From Dolomedes plantarius (lineage: Eukaryota > Arthropoda > Arachnida > Araneae > Dolomedidae): DNA of 64,000 bases. The notes under the pieces are model-generated. The model was not told where the DNA came from and ran no database searches. It saw nothing but the letters and a program-made list of their open reading frames with translations. Shown here piece after piece: positions 1 to 9,538 of this stretch. Made by a program: the position numbers and the translations under genes. The stretch is from positions 99,802,257 through 99,866,256 of the forward strand of contig OU015490.1 in assembly GCA_907164885.2 (NCBI GenBank), given 5' to 3'. How positions within the stretch are numbered: the stretch's first letter is position 1; each line of letters begins with the position of its first letter.

Positions 1-413
1 TCATGGTCGGGGTACAGTAACTCCTGTACACGGCTGATCTTGTACGGATAGAAGTTGATAATCTTTCGTAAGATTTTCCATACCGTACTGTAAGGCATAT
101 CCATATTCCGAGCTAATCCACGAGCGCTAGAGGTGGCAGCAATATTGTCTGGTCCTCTGTCGACAATCGCCGTGGCAACTGCTTCGATTGTATCCTGTGG
201 TACAGGTTTTCGTCCTCTGCCTGACTGAACCTTCAGAGAACCTGTTTTCTTAAACGTCGCAACCATTGCTTTTAGCCCATTAACTGACACAGGACCGTTA
301 CCTTTACGCATTTTTTTGTGCGTTCTAAAAGCACGAAGAGCGGCTGACGCGTTGCACTGGTTGAGGTAAAAGAATTTGACCAGTAACGCACGCTTGACTA
401 AAGAAGGAGACAT
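1..413 (-). CDS. DUF4817-type transposase, N-terminal part (runs off window edge)
   Basis: An open minus-strand frame of 137 codons starts at the ATG at 411-413 and is still open at base 1, so the gene is partial. The product begins MSPSLVKRALLVKFFYLNQ and contains a basic helix-turn-helix-like region (KTGSLKVQSGRGRKP at about residues 62-76) followed by RGLARNMDMPYSTVWKILRK, a typical second helix-turn-helix. This matches the N-terminal DNA-binding part of a Tc/mariner-related transposase family often annotated as DUF4817 proteins in spiders. The catalytic DDE part would lie left of the window. No stop or frameshift is visible in the part present. Family assignment is from recognition of the pattern, not from a search. 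Confidence 0.75.
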   Translation of the reverse strand, partial: MSPSLVKRALLVKFFYLNQCNASAALRAFRTHKKMRKGNGPVSVNGLKAMVATFKKTGSLKVQSGRGRKPVPQDTIEAVATAIVDRGPDNIAATSSARGLARNMDMPYSTVWKILRKIINFYPYKISRVQELLYPDH

Positions 414-872
414 TGCACATAAACTTTCAATCCGATTGATTCGAAACGTAACACATTGCCTTTTAAAACCCAAGCAGCTGGCACTGTGCCAATGGATGTA
501 ACGTGAAATTTGAATAAAGAACTTCTTCTTCTGCTCAGCGTACGTGATATTGCAGATCACGAGACTTTATCGGTGTTTATGTAGATTTTACGCTTTTTTA
601 AAAGTGTTGCCATATTGCACTTGAACTAAATAAGAAAATGTGCATAATAAAAGGTAATTTTATTCCGTATTAATTTGCATTTGTTAACACTCTTTTTTCT
701 ATTACACAGCGCCAAATATTCCCCTAGCGGTGACTTTTGGAACTAATTTATTTTTTCGCGGAATCCTTCGTCCCCCGTCTTGTTTAATCTTCCTACAAAA
801 TGTGGCGTCATTCTCGCAAATAGATCGCGCTACAGAACACTGTGAGCACTGTCAGTTTAATTATGGCCACCC

Positions 873-874
<2 letters not shown>
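414..874. other. 5' flank of the transposase gene, no gene seen
   Basis: AT-rich DNA upstream of the partial transposase. It probably contains the untranslated leader and terminal inverted repeat of that element, but the matching terminus is outside the window and no boundary can be fixed. Nothing else recognised. Confidence 0.4.

Positions 875-929
<55 letters not shown>
875..929. repeat. (TA)n microsatellite
   Basis: Uninterrupted TA dinucleotide run of about 27 units. An Ile-Tyr repeat frame across it is an artefact. Confidence 0.97.
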
Positions 930-933
<4 letters not shown>

Positions 934-977
934 ACCTGTAAATTTAGGCGTAACGCTACACATTTAATTTCATAATA

Positions 978-1130
978 CAGTGAATCTTCTATAAGGCGGC
1001 CAGTCGCGGTTTCAAAAAGAAGTGGCCGTTTTGAGGGGTGGCCGTCGAATAGGGGTGGATTTCTCTATGGCGGCTAGTAATGGTTTCGAAAAAGAGTGGC
1101 CGTTTTGAGGGGTGGCTGGATATAGAAATT
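978..1130. mobile_element. Tigger/pogo-like element end with subterminal tandem repeats
   Basis: A TA dinucleotide is followed by CAGTGAATCTTCTATAAGG, the style of terminus used by pogo/Tigger elements. Within it a unit of roughly 60 bp, a GGCGGC-type start followed by GTGGCCGTTTTGAGGGGTGG, occurs twice. The same terminus family recurs as a 70 bp element at 39908-39977. No matching right end was found downstream, so this is either a truncated copy or an element whose right end has decayed. Confidence 0.45.
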
Positions 1131-1743
1131 TCAATATCCAGAAAGGTAATCTAGCCGATGTTGCTAAATCATAAGTACATTTTAAAAACTCTACTCTCAA
1201 AGAAGAAATCTCAGAAGACGTCTGTCCCCAACAGTAAAATATTGCACATTTCTGTTTTTCATTTGTTTACAGGCAATGAAACCTAAGGTTAAACACATGT
1301 GATGGAGCAAATGAAAGGATGCCTTGGGCCATTTGTGAGTATGTGTGCAGACTCAAACACTTTGACAACAAAATGTTTTGAAGAACAGCGAAAACAGTTT
1401 TCAACATGCTTGACAGCTTATAGAATATTTTGTCAGCTAGAATTAATCATTGGCATTGTAAAAATAAATTTTGTAAAAACAGTTTTCACATTTAGAAAAG
1501 TTAATTACAGTTTATGATTATGCATTAATAAATTGGCATCGTACATTGATCGATTGAAACACTGTGTCGCTTTTTTAGACTGCAATAAGGGTAGGATAAT
1601 TGATGGCTCCCTTATTTATAAACCCTAAGCGCCAACTTATTGTATGCATGCAGAAATTCAGTTCTGTGCAGTTCAAAATTTTCTCAAATTGATTAATTCA
1701 AGAATAAACAGTTAAACCACTATTATACAAATAAATTACATTC
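1131..1743. other. No gene seen
   Basis: AT-rich non-coding sequence with only short frames. No repeat, RNA gene or transposon terminus recognised. Confidence 0.4.
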
Positions 1744-2303
1744 TGTAGCAACGTGGCTTTAACTCACAATTAACCCACCTGGTCTATTCTCTAAAGCGGT
1801 AGTCAAATGTGTGTAGAAATATTTTTCTTTAGCACAGTGGATATGGTAGCGCAATCCAACCCCAGCATCATTAAGGACACCGGAACTCATTAAACACCTT
1901 GGGAAAGTCTCTATTGGACCACCTGGAGTTTCCGAAAAGAAATCTAGAGGGTTCGAGAAGGTTAAGAATGGGCATAAAAAGGCCAGCGCGGATGCACAGA
2001 GATTAGAAGAGGATTGAGCGACGAGAGACTGACAAGGAAACTGCTGCTCTGGGATTGATAGAACACCGTAGGCCACCACTAGAGGAAGGATCGACAGACC
2101 TGCTAATCTTCTCGATAATGCATTATGTTGATTATTTGGCTGTGCAGATTAGATGCTGTACGAAACTGTGTTGTAGCTATACTTGTAAATGAGTAGAAGC
2201 AACGAAACGAATAAAGAGCTTAAATCCAATAAATTGCTTTGTCGTCTCTCTAAAAAAACCTCTCGCGAATCGTGAAGTTTAGTTGTGGGGTTACGACACC
2301 ACA
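1744..2303 (+). mobile_element. Possible solo LTR, boundaries uncertain
   Basis: The stretch begins TGTAGCAACGTGG and ends TTACGACACCACA, so it can be read as TG...CA. Inside, in plus orientation, are a TATA-like CATAAAAAGG near 1974 and an AATAAA near 2210 followed by a T/C-rich tail, the order expected of an LTR. No convincing target duplication flanks it and no second copy is present here, so this rests on layout only. Confidence 0.35.
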
Positions 2304-2644
2304 ACTCTTAATAAAAAAAATTAAAATACACGTTTTAAACTGTAGCTAATTTCATTGTTTTATATTTATAGGATTTATCGATATCTCAAGACTAAAGCAA
2401 TGACAACGAAATGACAAACGACAACGAAAATATTCTTAAATATATAGCAGACAAATTATATAATGTAATACCTGCATTTAAGAAAACTTAAAATTAACGG
2501 CAAATTGCCTGAATTGAGAAAATTCCAAGGAAAACTCTCTGATAATCAAATAAATAGCGGCTGCGTCAGCAACTCCAGCAGAAAGTTATTTCTTAATATA
2601 ACTTAGAGTCGTACTTTTTTAAATAGGATTTCAGATCTGAGTGG

Positions 2645-2645
<1 letters not shown>
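2304..2645. other. No gene seen
   Basis: AT-rich non-coding DNA between the LTR-like stretch and a microsatellite. Nothing recognised. Confidence 0.4.

Positions 2646-2728
<83 letters not shown>
2646..2728. repeat. Compound (TA)n(GA)n microsatellite
   Basis: TA repeats to about 2698 run directly into GA repeats to 2728. Confidence 0.97.
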
Positions 2729-2731
<3 letters not shown>

Positions 2732-3103
2732 ACAGATAGCTAGATATAATGAAGGAACTAACTGAAGGATGTAAAAATTCCTTAGCATTTTTCGGTTATC
2801 AATAATATTTTTTCAATAAAAAAATACCCATCAGTTCCAGCTGTGAAATGTTTGGATGTTAAATTATTTTAAATTCTATATGACGATCATCTACCCTCAC
2901 AAGCATTTTATTCTCAAATTTCCATACAATTTAGTTAAACACTGATCCAAGTACTTGGAAAATTCTTCATAGAACATCAACAAAACCTCATTCTGTCTTA
3001 CTGGATCCTCGGTATTCCAAATATTCTCTATTTAAGTTATTGCCTTGTGAAAATTAAAATATATCTTCATTTCGAATTAAAATATATCTTGTTGCGAGGT
3101 TCA
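2729..3103. other. No gene seen
   Basis: AT-rich non-coding DNA. The phrase ATTAAAATATATCTT occurs twice near 3052-3090, just before the Tc1 remnant, which may mark its broken left edge. Confidence 0.4.
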
Positions 3104-3391
3104 CTATGGATTGGTATGTTGACAATGGGGTTAACCAAATGGACTGGCCTGCCCAGATCCCAGACCTGAACCCTATCGAGAACCTCTGGGACGAGTTGGA
3201 TCGCCGGATTAAGGGGTGCAACAACCGTCCAAAATCGGTGAAGGTACTTACATGTCTTCTCCAAGCCGACTTGTTGTGCAACTGCGTTTCAAACTATTCG
3301 GTGGTTCAGCGAGCTAAATAACAAATTCGATAAAACAAGACGACTGCTCAGCTATAAGTGATTTAATTGCTAACTTGTTTCTATATATACA

Positions 3392-3650
3392 TGTAGGAAG
3401 GAGTTAGTACTCCTTCCTTTAGAAGTGAATCATTAGACTTAATTATTTTGAACATTTAATTAAACTAGACGATGTTTACAAGACAGGACTAACACTTAGT
3501 ATGAAATTAAAAAATAAACACAGAAGCATCAAAAGAGCTAAACATCGGGAGCTTGCAGAACAACACATCCGCTTAAAGTCCTTCGTGCCGCAGTAGTAGG
3601 GGTGGAAGTTGTAGTAATAGTTCAGTTGTGTTGCCAAACTCATTCTCACA
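3392..3650 (-). repeat. 3' LTR of the gypsy element
   Basis: 259 bp, TG...CA on either strand, matching 8910-9168. Its distal end holds a 10 bp inverted repeat, AGGAAGGAGT and ACTCCTTCCT, separated by 4 bases, which could form a terminal hairpin. Confidence 0.95.
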
Positions 3651-3782
3651 CGGCCGTTCTGACTTTCCAGACGTCCGCGGCTGGGTTGTCAACAATAATT
3701 CTGAAAAGATAAAAAAAAAAGAGCAGAAAAAGGAAAAATATTTCAAAAAATCAAGCAGTGTTCAACACAGTGGTATTGGTGT
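3651..3782 (-). promoter_or_regulatory. 3' untranslated segment with weak polypurine tract
   Basis: Region between the gag-pol stop and the 3' LTR. Read on the minus strand, the bases next to the LTR are only moderately purine-rich (GGAAAGTCAGAACGG), so the plus-strand primer site is not obvious. A longer pyrimidine/purine-biased run lies near 3700-3745. Confidence 0.4.
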
Positions 3783-6700
3783 TCAGTTTCTGCACCACTG
3801 TTTCATTTTGTCCGCTGCAGTTGATGTTATGGTTGGACCATCGTGATGTCCTAACTTTCGAACTTCGTAACGATCGTTGGGGTTGATGTTCGTGATCTCA
3901 TATGGTCCGAAGAACTTTGGTCGGAGCTTTAATCCGGTTCCAAATTGAGTTCGTTGTATTGCCACTTTGTCACCGATCTTGTATTTACAAGCCGGTTTAC
4001 GCCGTTTGTTATATTGTCGTATGTTTTCTTCCTGTAAACGGAGGATATTTCGTTTAGCTTCGATACGTAACGCTTCTTTGTCATCAAGAATTCTTTGGTG
4101 GTGTTCCTCGTCAAGAAGATTTTTAATCTGTAGACCCTCTTGTTGTTTCATTTTAACACCAATTAAAAGTTGAAAGGGTGTGAATTTTGTACTGCGTGTG
4201 GTGGTACTATTTAAGATACGTTGCAATCTTGGGACATATTTAAACCATTTGTCAGGTTCATCTAGAGCTAACTTAGTTAAAACGGGAATAATTGTGCCAT
4301 GAACACGCTCAACCTGACCGTTGCCACGTGGCACACCTGTTGCTATTGAAATGTGTTCAATTGACTGTTCCTGGCAGTAACTTTGAAATTCTGAAGATGT
4401 GAATGCGCTACCTTTGTCAGTAATGATTTTTGAAGGGTTGCCAAATGTAGTTTGTTGCAAGGATAATTTGTCTAAGGCATCTTTCGTAGAGGTGGACTTC
4501 ACGGGATAGATCCATACAAATTTGGAAAAGGCATCAACTACTGTAAAAAGATACTTATAACATTTTTTTGTCGATGGTAAAGGTCCTAAAAAGTCGCAAT
4601 GGTAACATTCAAGGGGTGCATCACCTTTTGGAATGGGGTGAAGGTATCCTTCTTGTTTTCCAGATTTTCGCGAGGACAAAATGCAAGGAATACAGTTCGA
4701 AATAATTTCTTGAACTAATTTCTTAAGTTGAGGAATGAAAAATTCACGAGAAACAATTAATTCGGTTTTTTGTGAAGCAAAATGACCTTGTGAATGGGCG
4801 TTTAGCACTATTTCTTTCTGCATCATTTGTGGTACTACTAAAAGTTCGGCATCCTGATGAAGTTTATAAAGAATTCCGTTTTTAACAAAAAATTCATCAG
4901 AAGGTGTAGATTCAAGCATAGATTTAATTTGAGATATAAATTCATCCTGGTCTTGGGCATTTTTCACCTTTTGAGTGATATCATTTGAGGTAATTACAAG
5001 AATGGGGTTACGACTTAAAGCATCAACATGTTTCATCTGTCTACCGGGTCGATGACAAACTTCATAATCAAAGTCTTCTAACATCAATGCCCATCGAGCA
5101 ATTTTAGCTGGTAGGTCTTTTTTGTGCATCGTTTTTTGGAAAGCATCACAATCGGTGATAATTTTAAATTTTGTTCCCAACAAGTAGTTTCGAAATTTTT
5201 TTAGCGCTTCAATAACGGCAAGAACTTCCAGTTCATAACTATGATATTTTTCTTGTTGAACTGTAGTTTTACGGCTAAAATAATGAATAGGATGAAACTG
5301 TCCATCATCGGATTGTTGCAAGAGCACAGCGCCAAAACCTAAGGAGCTGGCATCAGTGTGGAGTTCTAATGGGTATCCCTGTTGAAAAACACGAAGAACT
5401 GGATTTTGTGAAAGAATGTTTTTCTGTTGTTGAAAAGCTGCTATTTGTTCAGGGGGTTTGGGAGCTTCAATAACTTGAAATTTTGGTTCAACCTTTTCAC
5501 TTTTGACGGATTCATTCTCAAGGGCATCATCATCGGCATCAAATATTTTTGGTTCAAGAGTTGCTTTGATAGTTCCAATATCAAAAGCATTATCATCATC
5601 GTTATCATGAAGCAAATCTAAATCACTGGCATCAGCATCATCTAAATATTTTCCATCATCATTATCATGAAACAAATCTAAATCATTGGCATCATCATCA
5701 TCATCACGTTCAAAATCAATTGGATTATCCATTTTCTCTACCCTAGAAATCTTATCTTGAGTAGATGTTAGAGGTTTTTCAGACATGCATATTTGGCCCT
5801 GATCTTGAATTTGTTTTTCTACAATTTTCTGTTCCGCAAAAGGGAGTCGTCGAGAACGTTGAGTTACGGGGATTTCATCTTGTAATAAAATAGTCATCTT
5901 AATTTCAGTGTCTTGAACTTTATGTGGTTTGTAGGAAGTAACGATATTTTGAACTTCCTCACGAATTTCAGAATTCAAAATGTGTGAAAGATCAAATGGA
6001 AAAGCTTGATCATCAGAAATATTAGCAATATTAACGAAGGTGTTATTATCAAGAGTAAAGCGAATACCGTCTTCATCAAATGTAAATTGGGTTTGCTGTA
6101 AAAAGTCGATTCCGATAATCACATCAAAAGGAATCAAGTCATCCTCTAGAACATGTATTTTAGCAGGTAAAGTAATGGTTTGAATTTCGATGGAATCCTG
6201 AAAGAATCCGATGCTGTGAACTTGGTTTTTGCCAATTCCTGAAAAGGGAATGTTGGTGGGCTGCAATGGTGGCGAACCAATTCTTCGATAGGTTTTCTCA
6301 TTGATGAGGGTTGCCTGTGACCCAGTGTCACAGAGTGCTGTCAATTGAATTCCTGCAAGTTGAATGTCAACATGCATGGGATTTTTCGATGAAGTTTCAG
6401 GAGAAAGTGCATTTACAGTTTTATCAGAAATAGGTTTTTGAGAATCAGGTTTTGGTTTGGAATTTCGATAACTTTTAGGGCAATTAGCATGAACATGACC
6501 AAAACTTTTACATCCGTAGCATTGTTTACCATGTGACTTATTCAAACATTGGTTGCTTTTGTGACCTCTCAAGCCACAGGAAAAACATACTGGCTGTGTA
6601 TTTGGGCTACGTGTATTATCGACTTTCACATTGAGGTAGGAAGCATCAATTTTTTTCTGATTATTTTGTCTGAAATTTTGTGATCTGTTAAAGATTTGTT

Positions 6701-7550
6701 CATAAATTTTCAACTTTTCCTTAAATTCAGGGACGGATTTACAACCGTAAAGAATAACTTTATTGTTTGTTGAATCAGGAATTCCGTTTATGACATACTC
6801 AAACAGAGAGGAGTCATCGAGAGAACCTTTGTGTGCCAAATCTCTCATAGCTAAGAAATATTCTTGTAGGGTTTCAAACGGTTTCATACGTCGAGATTCC
6901 ATTAATTTATGTAACTGAATACCGTTAATTTTGTCCGAAAATTCGTCTAATAAATGGTGCTTCAATTGTTCCCAATTTGTAATTCCACGAATAGACCTAA
7001 TTAAAGTTTGAGCGGGACCAGTTAAACATTTTCTAACAAAAGTAATTTGGTGAATTGGATTGTTTATCTGATATAAACAAAAAAGTTCTTCAACGTCAGA
7101 TATAAAATTCTCAACACTGTAATTATCACGAGACGAGAAAGGTTTTATTAAATCAACAACGTCTTTCAGACTAAACAACTGGAAAGAGAGATTCGCAGTT
7201 TCAACTGAAGGCAATGAATTTTGATCTGATTCACCAACGGAAATGTGTGTATTTTGCTTATTCGAAGATTCTTTTGCGTCAATGGTGGGGGAAAAGGGAG
7301 ATCTATTTTCCTCTATAACGCTGTTAGTTTGGGATGAACGTGCATCCGGAAGTGAGTCATCATTCACTTCGCATTCCGAAAGATCAGAAAATTCTGCTTT
7401 TAATAACGATAAATCACTAAGACTCATAAGAATGGTATTGGCACATTTGTCTGGGTCAGTTGAAAATTCTAAATGAAGTAGATTACAAATAGAAATCAAG
7501 TCTTTAAGTGAAAACTCTTTAAGTACTTTCTGTTTCGTTGCTTCTAACAC
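3783..7550 (-). CDS. gag-pol: Gypsy gag-pol polyprotein with RT core replaced by an acidic segment
   Basis: One uninterrupted 1255-residue ORF. In order: a gag capsid-like region (about 124-290); two CCHC zinc knuckles (322-335 and 344-357); a retropepsin with D408 in CDTGSQATLI and a later DVIIGIDFL; the start of an RT domain (RRLPFAEQKIVEKQIQ, about 565-580); then about 115 unrelated residues (584-698), very acidic at 612-660; then the RT-RNase H connection and RNase H (D733 in HTDASS, ending HVDALSRNP); an integrase with HH-CC zinc residues 919, 923, 953 and 956 and catalytic D986, D1045, E1081 (35 residues between the last two); and a C-terminal GPY motif (PKFFGPYEI). The RT fingers and palm, including the YxDD box, are missing. 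All other enzymes look intact, so a trans-acting RT is the likely helper. The downstream start and leader support use of the first ATG at 7550. Confidence 0.93.
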   Translation of the reverse strand: MLEATKQKVLKEFSLKDLISICNLLHLEFSTDPDKCANTILMSLSDLSLLKAEFSDLSECEVNDDSLPDARSSQTNSVIEENRSPFSPTIDAKESSNKQNTHISVGESDQNSLPSVETANLSFQLFSLKDVVDLIKPFSSRDNYSVENFISDVEELFCLYQINNPIHQITFVRKCLTGPAQTLIRSIRGITNWEQLKHHLLDEFSDKINGIQLHKLMESRRMKPFETLQEYFLAMRDLAHKGSLDDSSLFEYVINGIPDSTNNKVILYGCKSVPEFKEKLKIYEQIFNRSQNFRQNNQKKIDASYLNVKVDNTRSPNTQPVCFSCGLRGHKSNQCLNKSHGKQCYGCKSFGHVHANCPKSYRNSKPKPDSQKPISDKTVNALSPETSSKNPMHVDIQLAGIQLTALCDTGSQATLINEKTYRRIGSPPLQPTNIPFSGIGKNQVHSIGFFQDSIEIQTITLPAKIHVLEDDLIPFDVIIGIDFLQQTQFTFDEDGIRFTLDNNTFVNIANISDDQAFPFDLSHILNSEIREEVQNIVTSYKPHKVQDTEIKMTILLQDEIPVTQRSRRLPFAEQKIVEKQIQDQGQICMSEKPLTSTQDKISRVEKMDNPIDFERDDDDDANDLDLFHDNDDGKYLDDADASDLDLLHDNDDDNAFDIGTIKATLEPKIFDADDDALENESVKSEKVEPKFQVIEAPKPPEQIAAFQQQKNILSQNPVLRVFQQGYPLELHTDASSLGFGAVLLQQSDDGQFHPIHYFSRKTTVQQEKYHSYELEVLAVIEALKKFRNYLLGTKFKIITDCDAFQKTMHKKDLPAKIARWALMLEDFDYEVCHRPGRQMKHVDALSRNPILVITSNDITQKVKNAQDQDEFISQIKSMLESTPSDEFFVKNGILYKLHQDAELLVVPQMMQKEIVLNAHSQGHFASQKTELIVSREFFIPQLKKLVQEIISNCIPCILSSRKSGKQEGYLHPIPKGDAPLECYHCDFLGPLPSTKKCYKYLFTVVDAFSKFVWIYPVKSTSTKDALDKLSLQQTTFGNPSKIITDKGSAFTSSEFQSYCQEQSIEHISIATGVPRGNGQVERVHGTIIPVLTKLALDEPDKWFKYVPRLQRILNSTTTRSTKFTPFQLLIGVKMKQQEGLQIKNLLDEEHHQRILDDKEALRIEAKRNILRLQEENIRQYNKRRKPACKYKIGDKVAIQRTQFGTGLKLRPKFFGPYEITNINPNDRYEVRKLGHHDGPTITSTAADKMKQWCRN
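5560..5720 (-). repeat. Internal tandem repeat coding the acidic cassette
   Basis: Two imperfect copies of a unit of about 66 bp, rich in ATC/CAT triplets on the plus strand, encode D-rich repeats (NDLDLFHDNDD and SDLDLLHDNDD). The repeat preserves frame and lies exactly where the RT catalytic domain would be. Confidence 0.8.
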
Positions 7551-8909
7551 GAATGGCTGTTTAAAACATGTAAATTAACGTAATCTGGTACGATTTTGTC
7601 TGTCGCCGTCTGTACCAAAAATTAAACGATGTAGAACCTTTATTTGATTCGTACCACCAATTTTTAATGATTTTGCAATATTGGGGTAATCGTTGAGAGT
7701 AGCCATAACTATATACTAGGTTCAAACAATTATAGTACACAAATATACAAATATTCAAAACCAAAATCACTAATTATAATACGTAGTTACTCAAATTCAA
7801 AAGTAGAAAATAATATTTCAAATCGAAATTTTTTCAAATACCAATTCAATAATAAAATATTGATTCTCAAAATATGCATCAAAATAAGTAATCTTTAAAA
7901 CAGGTTTTGTTCAAGAAAACAAAATTATGAACTAAAATAAGCATCAAATATCAAATAATAAGTTCTTCAAAATAATTTCTCTGGTTGAAGAAAACAGATG
8001 ACGTAAATTTAGATACGTATCAAGTTAGATATTACTTCAGCAAAATATTCATCAAATTAATCTTCAAAATAAATCACTGTTGAAGAAAATAGAGGATGTA
8101 AATGCAGCATCAAAATAATAGTTAAAGTTCTAATGTTAAAAGCATCAAAATTGGGAAATCGAAAGTATCAAAATTGTGAAATCGAAAGCATCAAAACATT
8201 CTGCAAAATAAAAAATATTCTCGCAAGAAAACAGCAGAATTAAGTTCAACATCAAAGCGCATCAAATAAGCAAAGTTGTCATCAAATAAACATTCGCTTC
8301 GTCAAAATTATGCATCAAAATAATAATATAATAATCTTCAAAAGGATTCAATTCGCGATCTTTCAAAATATATATTATGTTGTGGTTTGTTCAAGGAAAC
8401 AAGGTTCTTCAAGTTAAATGTCGAAATTTTCATCAAATCATCAAATAATTTCATCGAAATAGAATTCTCTTCAAGAAAACAGAAGTGATAAATTCAACGT
8501 CAAAGACCATCAAAAGTGAATTTAGCATCAATTAAATTCCTGCATCAAAAGAACGTTGAAATATTTTCAGTTTTCTTATAATTATCAATAAGTTGAGAAT
8601 TCCCTTAATCATCAAAATTTTCTTGAACAAGCGTCAACGTATGCATCAAATAATTTTAATATGATCCAAGTTACTTACAATTCTGGTTTTGGTTCTCATC
8701 ATCCCATCAGAGTATCATCAGAGTCCGTGGCACATCACTTTGGCTTTCGCTTTCGATATCCAAATCCAAAATGACAGACAACAGTAATCCAGTCGAAATC
8801 AAGTCGAAATCAAGTCGAAATCAAGTCGTATCATCGAAAGAAAATAAAGTTTTTTTTTTTAAGTTCAGCATGCTAGGGGTATTTTTCGAGTCCGAGGGCC
8901 GAGCACCCA
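7551..8909 (-). promoter_or_regulatory. Gypsy 5' leader with repeated CATCAAA motif
   Basis: The 1.36 kb untranslated leader lies between the 5' LTR and the gag-pol ATG. It is very AT-rich, with no long ORF. From about 7850 to 8670 the heptamer CATCAAA (TTTGATG in the sense of the element), or a one-base variant, occurs more than 15 times, often near AAGAAAACAG. Its role is unknown; packaging or translation control are possible. Near 8797-8830 a 12 bp unit, GTCGAAATCAAG-like, is repeated three times in tandem. Confidence 0.65.
8888..8909 (-). promoter_or_regulatory. Primer-binding site candidate of the gypsy element
   Basis: Immediately inside the 5' LTR the minus strand reads TGGGTGCTCGGCCCTCGG. 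It begins with the TGG expected to pair with a tRNA 3' CCA end. I cannot name the tRNA with confidence. Confidence 0.6.
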
Positions 8910-9168
8910 TGTAGGAAGGAGTTAGTACTCCTTCCTTTAGAAGTGAATCATTAGACTTAATTATTTTGAACATTTAATTAAACTAGACGATGTTTACAAG
9001 ACAGGACTAACACTTAGTATGAAATTAAAAAATAAACACAGAAGCATCAAAAGAGCTAAACATCGGGAGCTTGCAGAACAACACATCCGCTTAAAGTCCT
9101 TCGTGCCGCAGTAGTAGGGGTGGAAGTTGTAGTAATAGTTCAGTTGTGTTGCCAAACTCATTCTCACA
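8910..9168 (-). repeat. 5' LTR of the gypsy element
   Basis: 259 bp copy identical by eye to 3392-3650. On the minus strand it starts TGTGAGAATGAG and ends CCTTCCTACA. Confidence 0.95.
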
Positions 9169-9535
9169 TACATATATACAAGGGTTTAAAACCCAATCAA
9201 TACTAGGAGCATAGAGCTTGTTCTAAATGAAAACTTCTGTCCCGTATCAAAACCTACGTCTGTTCTATATAAAAGCTGAAGCGTCTCTGCAGACGTCACC
9301 ATTCGAACGACGCAGCGTTCGACCACGTGACGACGCAACGTTCCAACGTCGTGGGGGTATTACTTCACACGAGTGGAAGAAAATACTACTAGCTGTCATA
9401 CAAGGACTTGTGGAAAGCATGCCCCGGAGTGTTGAGGCTGTAATTGCCTCTCGTAGAGGCTCTACCAACTATCGAATATGAAAAAATTTTGTTTTTCTTT
9501 TCTATCACAGGTGTCCAAATACTTATTGGCAGATA

Positions 9536-9538
<3 letters not shown>

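Larger units (their letters stand above)
3392..9168 (-). mobile_element. Complete Ty3/gypsy LTR retrotransposon lacking the RT core
   Basis: A 5777 bp element bounded by two 259 bp LTRs that read identical to me over their full length and flanked by the 4 bp duplication TACA (3388-3391 and 9169-9172). Coding is on the minus strand, so the 5' LTR is 8910-9168. It holds one long gag-pol ORF (3783-7550), a 1.36 kb leader and a short 3' segment. Identical LTRs mean insertion was recent or that the LTRs were gene-converted. The element looks non-autonomous because the reverse transcriptase core is absent from an otherwise open ORF. Confidence 0.93.
3272..9369 (+). mobile_element. Probable solo LTR (about 317 bp) inside the Tc1, later split by the gypsy element
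   Basis: The DNA separating the two Tc1 halves, once the gypsy element and its 4 bp duplication are removed, is about 317 bp (3272-3391 plus 9173-9369). It starts TGTTGTGCAAC and ends ATTACTTCACA, so TG...CA, and is flanked by CGACT (3267-3271) and CGAGT (9370-9374), a 5 bp target duplication with one mismatch. A TATA-like TATATAAAAG sits near 9272. These are marks of a solo LTR. No internal region or second LTR of this family is seen. Confidence 0.5.
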
